This document shows positions 6,788 through 9,794 of a stretch of DNA of 9,794 nt, one piece after another (position 1 is the first letter of the stretch; the number at the start of each line of letters is the position of its first letter). Source of the DNA: an uncultured Erysipelotrichaceae bacterium (lineage in GTDB: Bacteria; Bacillota_I; Bacilli_A; RFN20; CAG-826). Location of the stretch: NCBI GenBank assembly GCA_900321535.1, contig ONWJ01000168.1, positions 1-9,794 on the forward strand, written 5' to 3'. The notes beneath the pieces are model-generated. The model worked only from the letters and a program-made list of their open reading frames with translations, was not told where the DNA came from and ran no database searches. The translations under genes were made by a program, and so were the position numbers.

Positions 6788-7567
6788 TTACTCTAAATAG
6801 AACGCTTTCCAGTCATCGATTGTCTGCTGATCGATGCCATAGACTTTATCGAGGAAATCCTCAATTTTTGCATATCTAGAAAAGATCGCATGCTTGGCGG
6901 TTTTGAAGTTCTTCTTATTGCAGTTGAGGAACTTCCACATGTACTTGATGGACCGTAATTGTTTGGAGCCTTTAAAGATATGCCATAATCTCCAAAGGTT
7001 TTTTCTCCATCTCGCAATATTGGAATAATGGTAGTCGCGATAGATTTCTTTATCGTCCACGCCGAGCGCCCAAAGAATAATCATCGAGCAAATCCCAGTG
7101 CGGTCTTTCCCGCCGGTGCAGTGATAATAGATTCTTTCGTGACGGCTCATCGCGTTGAACACTTGGATGAAGGCGTCTTTGGCATAAGGAATCTCTTTAT
7201 ACATCCGTAGGAACAGTTGGTAAGAATGCTCGTATTCCTCTTTCGTCATCTTTTTCCCAGCGATGACTTCCTGAATGTAATAAATATCAACTGGAGATCC
7301 TTGCGCTTCTGGGCCAAGAAGTTCCAGCACTCCACAAGGATAATAGGTCGCGCCTTCGACTTTCGCATCCGGTTTGGTAAGGCGATCTTTTTCATCTCGA
7401 AAATCAAAAATCGCCGTCAAACCCAGCCTATTTAGATCGTCTATCGCTTTTTCGCTGATGCCATTTAAGCTTTTCCCACGAAACAAAAATCCTTTTTTGA
7501 CGCGGCGGCCATCCTTGGTTTTGATGCCGCCTAAATCACGGAAATTTGTCAGGTGAACCTTGCTCAT
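6788..7567 (-). CDS. Tyrosine-protein phosphatase, Y_phosphatase3 family
   Basis: A 259-residue cysteine-dependent phosphatase. The P-loop HCTGGKDRTG (H149, nucleophile C150, R156) and the N-terminal NFRDLGG motif (residues 8-14) identify the bacterial MptpB-like family, which can act on phosphotyrosine, phosphoserine/threonine or phosphoinositides. An acidic DFRDEKDR stretch (55-62) is also typical. The C-terminal third is rich in Lys, Arg and Trp. There is no signal peptide with the start used here, so the enzyme is probably cytosolic. The Met at 7567 places NFRDLGG at the usual distance from the N-terminus. An upstream in-frame Met at 7633 would add 22 hydrophobic residues but lacks a ribosome binding site. 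The chosen ATG also lacks one and sits about 14 bases after a TACAAT box, so the mRNA leader may be very short. The substrate is unknown; its position between two aldolases hints at sugar-phosphate or regulatory dephosphorylation, but that is a guess. Confidence 0.88.
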   Translation of the reverse strand: MSKVHLTNFRDLGGIKTKDGRRVKKGFLFRGKSLNGISEKAIDDLNRLGLTAIFDFRDEKDRLTKPDAKVEGATYYPCGVLELLGPEAQGSPVDIYYIQEVIAGKKMTKEEYEHSYQLFLRMYKEIPYAKDAFIQVFNAMSRHERIYYHCTGGKDRTGICSMIILWALGVDDKEIYRDYHYSNIARWRKNLWRLWHIFKGSKQLRSIKYMWKFLNCNKKNFKTAKHAIFSRYAKIEDFLDKVYGIDQQTIDDWKAFYLE

Positions 7568-7580
7568 AGTTAACAGGAAA

Positions 7581-7589
7581 ATTGTACCA
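7581..7589 (-). promoter_or_regulatory. Candidate extended -10 promoter of the phosphatase gene
   Basis: On the minus strand TGGTACAAT reads as an extended -10 (TGn followed by TACAAT, 5 of 6 to consensus). No good -35 is seen 17 bases upstream, which fits an extended -10 promoter. Transcription would start near 7574, leaving a leader of about 7 bases without a ribosome binding site. Confidence 0.45.
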
Positions 7590-7660
7590 AAAAACGGATG
7601 CCCATTAAAGAAGAGGCCGAAGACAAAAAACATCCCTTTTGGGAGGTAATATCGCTACCA

Positions 7661-7685
7661 CTTCTTCAAAGAAGAAGAGTAAAAT
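7661..7685 (+). promoter_or_regulatory. Inverted repeat and candidate -10 upstream of aldolase 2
   Basis: CTTCTTC (7661-7667) and GAAGAAG (7671-7677) form a 7-bp inverted repeat with a 3-base spacer, directly followed by TAAAAT (7680-7685), a 5-of-6 match to -10. No convincing -35 is present. If used, the leader would be about 24 bases and would contain the AAGGAG at 7703-7708. The repeat could be a binding site for an activator or repressor; it does not resemble the palindrome before aldolase 1. Confidence 0.35.
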
Positions 7686-7715
7686 TTGCATATGTGCTAA
7701 AAAAGGAGATTTTAC

Positions 7716-8663
7716 ATGGCATTAGTAACAACAAAAGGAATGTTCGAAAGAGCATATAAGGGAGGATATGGCATCGGCGCTTTCAATTTCGATAACCTCG
7801 ATATCATGCGCGCCGTTCTTCAAGCAGCCCAAAATAAGAAAGCCCCGGTCATCATGATGGTCAGCGGCGGCGCTTGGAAATACATGAATCCGCTTTACAT
7901 CCGCGCGATGTGCGACGCGGCTGCAAAAGAATTCCCAGATGTCGAATTCGCCCTTCACCTCGACCACGGAAAAACCGTAGAACTCTGCAAAGCTGCGGTC
8001 GATGCAGGTTTTACCTCTGTCATGATTGACGCTTCTGCCTATGATTTTGAGGAGAATATCCGTCAAACCAAAGAAGTCGTTGAATACGCTCACGCCCGCG
8101 GCGTTGTCGTCGAATCTGAGCTCGGCGCGATTGCCGGTATTGAAGATGATGTTTGCGTCGAAGATGGATATGGCGTCTTCACCCATCCAAAGCAGGCCAA
8201 AGAATTTGTTGATCGCACCGGCATCGATTCTTTAGCCATCGCCATCGGCACCGCTCATGGCGCCTATAAATTCAAACCTGGCACCAAGCCACAGCTCCGC
8301 TTCGATATCCTTGATGAAATCGCAGCCCTCATGCCGAACTTCCCACTCGTTCTCCATGGTGCGAGTTCTGTTCCTGCCGAAGCCATCGAATTGCTTAATA
8401 AGTACGGCGGCAAAATGGAAGCTGCAATCGGTATCCCAGAATCCATGCTTGCCGAAGCTTGCAGACGCGGCGTTTGCAAAATCAACGTCGGAACCGATAT
8501 CCGCGTCGCCTTCGTTGGCGCGATGAGAAAAGCGCTTCATGATCATCCAGAGAAGTTTGATGTTCGTGAATTCTTCACCCCAGGAAGAGAAGCCATCACC
8601 AAGTTGATTGAAGGCAAAATCGACGGTTATCTTGGCAGCGCTGGAAAAGCGGTCTGCGATTAA
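7716..8663 (+). CDS. fba: Class II fructose-bisphosphate aldolase, paralogue 2
   Basis: A second zinc-dependent aldolase of 315 residues with the same predicted reaction as paralogue 1. The ligands are in HLDHGK (D83-H84), ESELG, GTAHGAYKF and VLHGAS, and the substrate loop reads KINVGTD. By eye it matches paralogue 1 at just over half of the first 80 residues, nearly 90% of the central 100, and about 40% of the last 95. The two differ mostly in the strand 2-3 region (SGGAWKYMNP against TENVIKYFGI) and the C-terminal third. Synonymous codons differ widely, so the duplication is old. AAGGAG at 7703-7708 lies 7 bases before the ATG, and a strong terminator follows the stop, so it is probably a single-gene transcript. 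The two copies may serve different conditions or directions of flux, or one may prefer another ketose bisphosphate. Confidence 0.94.
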   Translation: MALVTTKGMFERAYKGGYGIGAFNFDNLDIMRAVLQAAQNKKAPVIMMVSGGAWKYMNPLYIRAMCDAAAKEFPDVEFALHLDHGKTVELCKAAVDAGFTSVMIDASAYDFEENIRQTKEVVEYAHARGVVVESELGAIAGIEDDVCVEDGYGVFTHPKQAKEFVDRTGIDSLAIAIGTAHGAYKFKPGTKPQLRFDILDEIAALMPNFPLVLHGASSVPAEAIELLNKYGGKMEAAIGIPESMLAEACRRGVCKINVGTDIRVAFVGAMRKALHDHPEKFDVREFFTPGREAITKLIEGKIDGYLGSAGKAVCD

Positions 8664-8681
8664 TTTTCGATCAGTCGAACT

Positions 8682-8708
8682 AGCGGGGTCTTAGGGCCCC
8701 GCTTTTTT
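8682..8708 (+). terminator. Rho-independent terminator after aldolase 2
   Basis: AGCGGGGTC (8682-8690) pairs with GGCCCCGCT (8695-8703, one G-U pair) around the loop TTAG and is followed by a run of T's to 8708. This is a strong canonical terminator 18 bases after the stop. Confidence 0.93.
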
Positions 8709-8733
8709 GCTACTTTTCTAATAGAAAACCCGA

Positions 8734-8739
8734 TAAAAT
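8734..8739 (+). promoter_or_regulatory. Candidate -10 box for a leaderless phosphofructokinase mRNA
   Basis: TAAAAT (5 of 6 to TATAAT) ends 6 bases before the ATG at 8746, so transcription would start at or next to the start codon. No ribosome binding site is present between the terminator at 8708 and the ATG. The -35 is weak (TTGCTA at 8707-8712, at too wide a spacing). Confidence 0.45.
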
Positions 8740-8745
8740 TTCTAT

Positions 8746-9794
8746 ATGGCGAAACTTAACATCGTATATTTCCAATCCGGCGGACCCACATCGGTCATCA
8801 ACGCTTCGTTGTTTGGACTCATCAAAGCCGCGAAAGCCGACCCGAACGTCGATAAGATTTATGGCGCTCTTTATGGGGTTGAAGGATTGATCCACGATAA
8901 CCTTGTGGACTTAAGGCAAGAAGACGAAGAGCAACTTAAGCTCCTTTTGCAGACGCCAGGAGCAGCCTTAGGCAGCGCAAGAAGAAAACTTTCCAATGAC
9001 CAGACTTTCGTCTTTGCAAAAATCAAGGAAACGATGGAGAAGCATGGCTTGAATGTTATCTTCGTTAACGGGGGTAACGATTCCATGGATACTTGCAATT
9101 TGCTGCATGAATATTTTAAGGAAACTGGCATCCAAGTATTAGGTATCCCAAAGACCGTAGATAATGACCTTGCTCTTACTGACCATTGCCTTGGTTTTGC
9201 TAGCGGAGCGCGGGCCATCATCAACGAAGTCAAAGCCATCGCGATCGATTCCGATTCATATCCAGTTGGAAGAATCACCTTAATCGAAATGATGGGTAGA
9301 GACACCGGTTGGCTTCCTGCGTCCACCGCTTTAATCGAAGACCGTTATTCTCCTGATTTGATTTATGTTCCGGAGATGGGCTTTGATGTTGAGATCTTCT
9401 TAGAACAAGTTGAAGAAGTTTATAGACGAAACAAAAGAGCTCTTGTTGTCTTGCCTGAATTGCTGGCTTTACCACGCGAGCAGGAATCCGTCGATGCCTT
9501 TGGACACGTGCTAGGCGAAGGCAGCGTCCATCAATTAGCGGCGATCGTTAACCAAAGGCTTCATATTACAACCCGTTCCATTGGGCTATCGTTGCTTGTT
9601 CGCGCAAACCCATTCAACGTTGCAAAATCAGACCAAAACGAAGCGATACAAATGTCGAAGTATATGCTCGAATCGGCCGAATTAGGCGTTTCTGGCAAAA
9701 TTGGCTGCATTCGGAGAGTTTCTAATCACCCTTATCGCAGTGAATTTTTCCTTGTCGACGCTCCAGAGATCGCCAACAAAGTTCGTTATTTACC
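8746..9794 (+). CDS. 6-phosphofructokinase, probably pyrophosphate-dependent (N-terminal part)
   Basis: The gene is open to the end of the window: 349 codons visible and the C-terminus missing. It phosphorylates fructose-6-phosphate to fructose-1,6-bisphosphate, the substrate of the neighbouring aldolases. The start MAKLNIVYFQSGGPTSVIN gives the family's N-terminal strand and glycine loop. The phosphate-donor loop reads G109-G-N-D-S; D112 takes the place of the Gly (104 in E. coli PfkA) that makes room for ATP. P135-K-T-V-D-N-D carries the Lys (124 position) and catalytic Asp typical of PPi-dependent enzymes. MGRDTGW (from M183) is the sugar-phosphate loop, with Asp where His or Asn is common. 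Asn111 replaces a usually Asp metal-binding residue. Known PPi enzymes share the Asp/Lys pair, so a reversible PPi-dependent reaction is predicted; ATP use is not excluded. No ribosome binding site precedes the ATG. Confidence 0.9.
   Translation, partial: MAKLNIVYFQSGGPTSVINASLFGLIKAAKADPNVDKIYGALYGVEGLIHDNLVDLRQEDEEQLKLLLQTPGAALGSARRKLSNDQTFVFAKIKETMEKHGLNVIFVNGGNDSMDTCNLLHEYFKETGIQVLGIPKTVDNDLALTDHCLGFASGARAIINEVKAIAIDSDSYPVGRITLIEMMGRDTGWLPASTALIEDRYSPDLIYVPEMGFDVEIFLEQVEEVYRRNKRALVVLPELLALPREQESVDAFGHVLGEGSVHQLAAIVNQRLHITTRSIGLSLLVRANPFNVAKSDQNEAIQMSKYMLESAELGVSGKIGCIRRVSNHPYRSEFFLVDAPEIANKVRYL

Noticed and set aside
7568..7633. Phosphatase starting at 7633 with a hydrophobic N-terminal segment
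   Set aside because: The extra residues look like a membrane anchor but lack the usual basic start, there is no ribosome binding site, and a good -10 box lies inside the extension. Kept only as a less likely alternative.
6357..8100. Recent gene conversion as the reason for the near-identical aldolase core
   Set aside because: Over the G-F-T-S-V to N-I-R stretch almost every variable third base differs, so the protein identity there reflects selection. Only the 32-base patch remains suspicious and is listed separately.
6224..8186. Long antisense frames opposite both aldolases (6224-6694 and 7722-8186)
   Set aside because: They have related sequences only because the sense proteins are conserved and rich in C-ending codons; neither has a convincing start signal.
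1..9794. CRISPR arrays, tRNA or rRNA genes, insertion sequences, prophage genes
   Set aside because: No repeat-spacer pattern, RNA gene or transposase-like frame was seen. All gaps between genes are under 150 bases and hold only hairpins, start signals or short inverted repeats.

Overview
The window (about 48% GC by eye) reads as chromosomal DNA of a Bacillota- or Mycoplasmatota-like bacterium, possibly an uncultured gut or rumen Bacilli lineage. The reasons are strong AGGAG-type ribosome binding sites on five of the seven visible starts, Gram-positive-style class II aldolases, a PPi-type phosphofructokinase, and TAA as the stop of all seven genes that end inside the window. Tryptophan is read from TGG and no frame needs TGA, so the standard code applies. 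The taxonomic call is inference only.

Region 1 (1-4648, + strand) is an ABC importer operon: the C-terminal part of a solute-binding protein, a strong intergenic stem-loop, a 635-residue permease with two fused halves (AfuB/FbpB-like layout), and an ATPase starting 4 bases later. The operon ends in a good intrinsic terminator. The ATPase is the oddest gene here. It has a complete UgpC/MalK-like core, an extra segment of about 55 residues in its helical subdomain, and a C-terminal extension with three predicted membrane segments.

Region 2 (4682-5736, + strand) holds one RDD-family membrane protein with a large outside-facing insert. It ends at a bidirectional terminator shared with the convergent aldolase gene.

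Region 3 (5753-8708) has two paralogous class II aldolases of the fructose-bisphosphate type, both 315 residues, on opposite strands. Between them lies a tyrosine-phosphatase-like gene that reads in the same direction as the first aldolase. A perfect 9+2+9 palindrome lies just upstream of the first aldolase and overlaps a candidate -10 box. The second aldolase ends in a strong terminator.

Region 4 (8746-9794, + strand) is the start of a phosphofructokinase carrying the Asp and Lys positions typical of pyrophosphate-dependent enzymes. It runs off the window. It has no ribosome binding site and a -10-like box placed as expected for a leaderless mRNA.

Taken together the locus looks like carbohydrate uptake plus upper glycolysis (fructose-6-P to fructose-1,6-bisP to triose-P). 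The transported substrate cannot be read from the sequence. Sugar phosphate, sugar, Fe3+ and others remain open.
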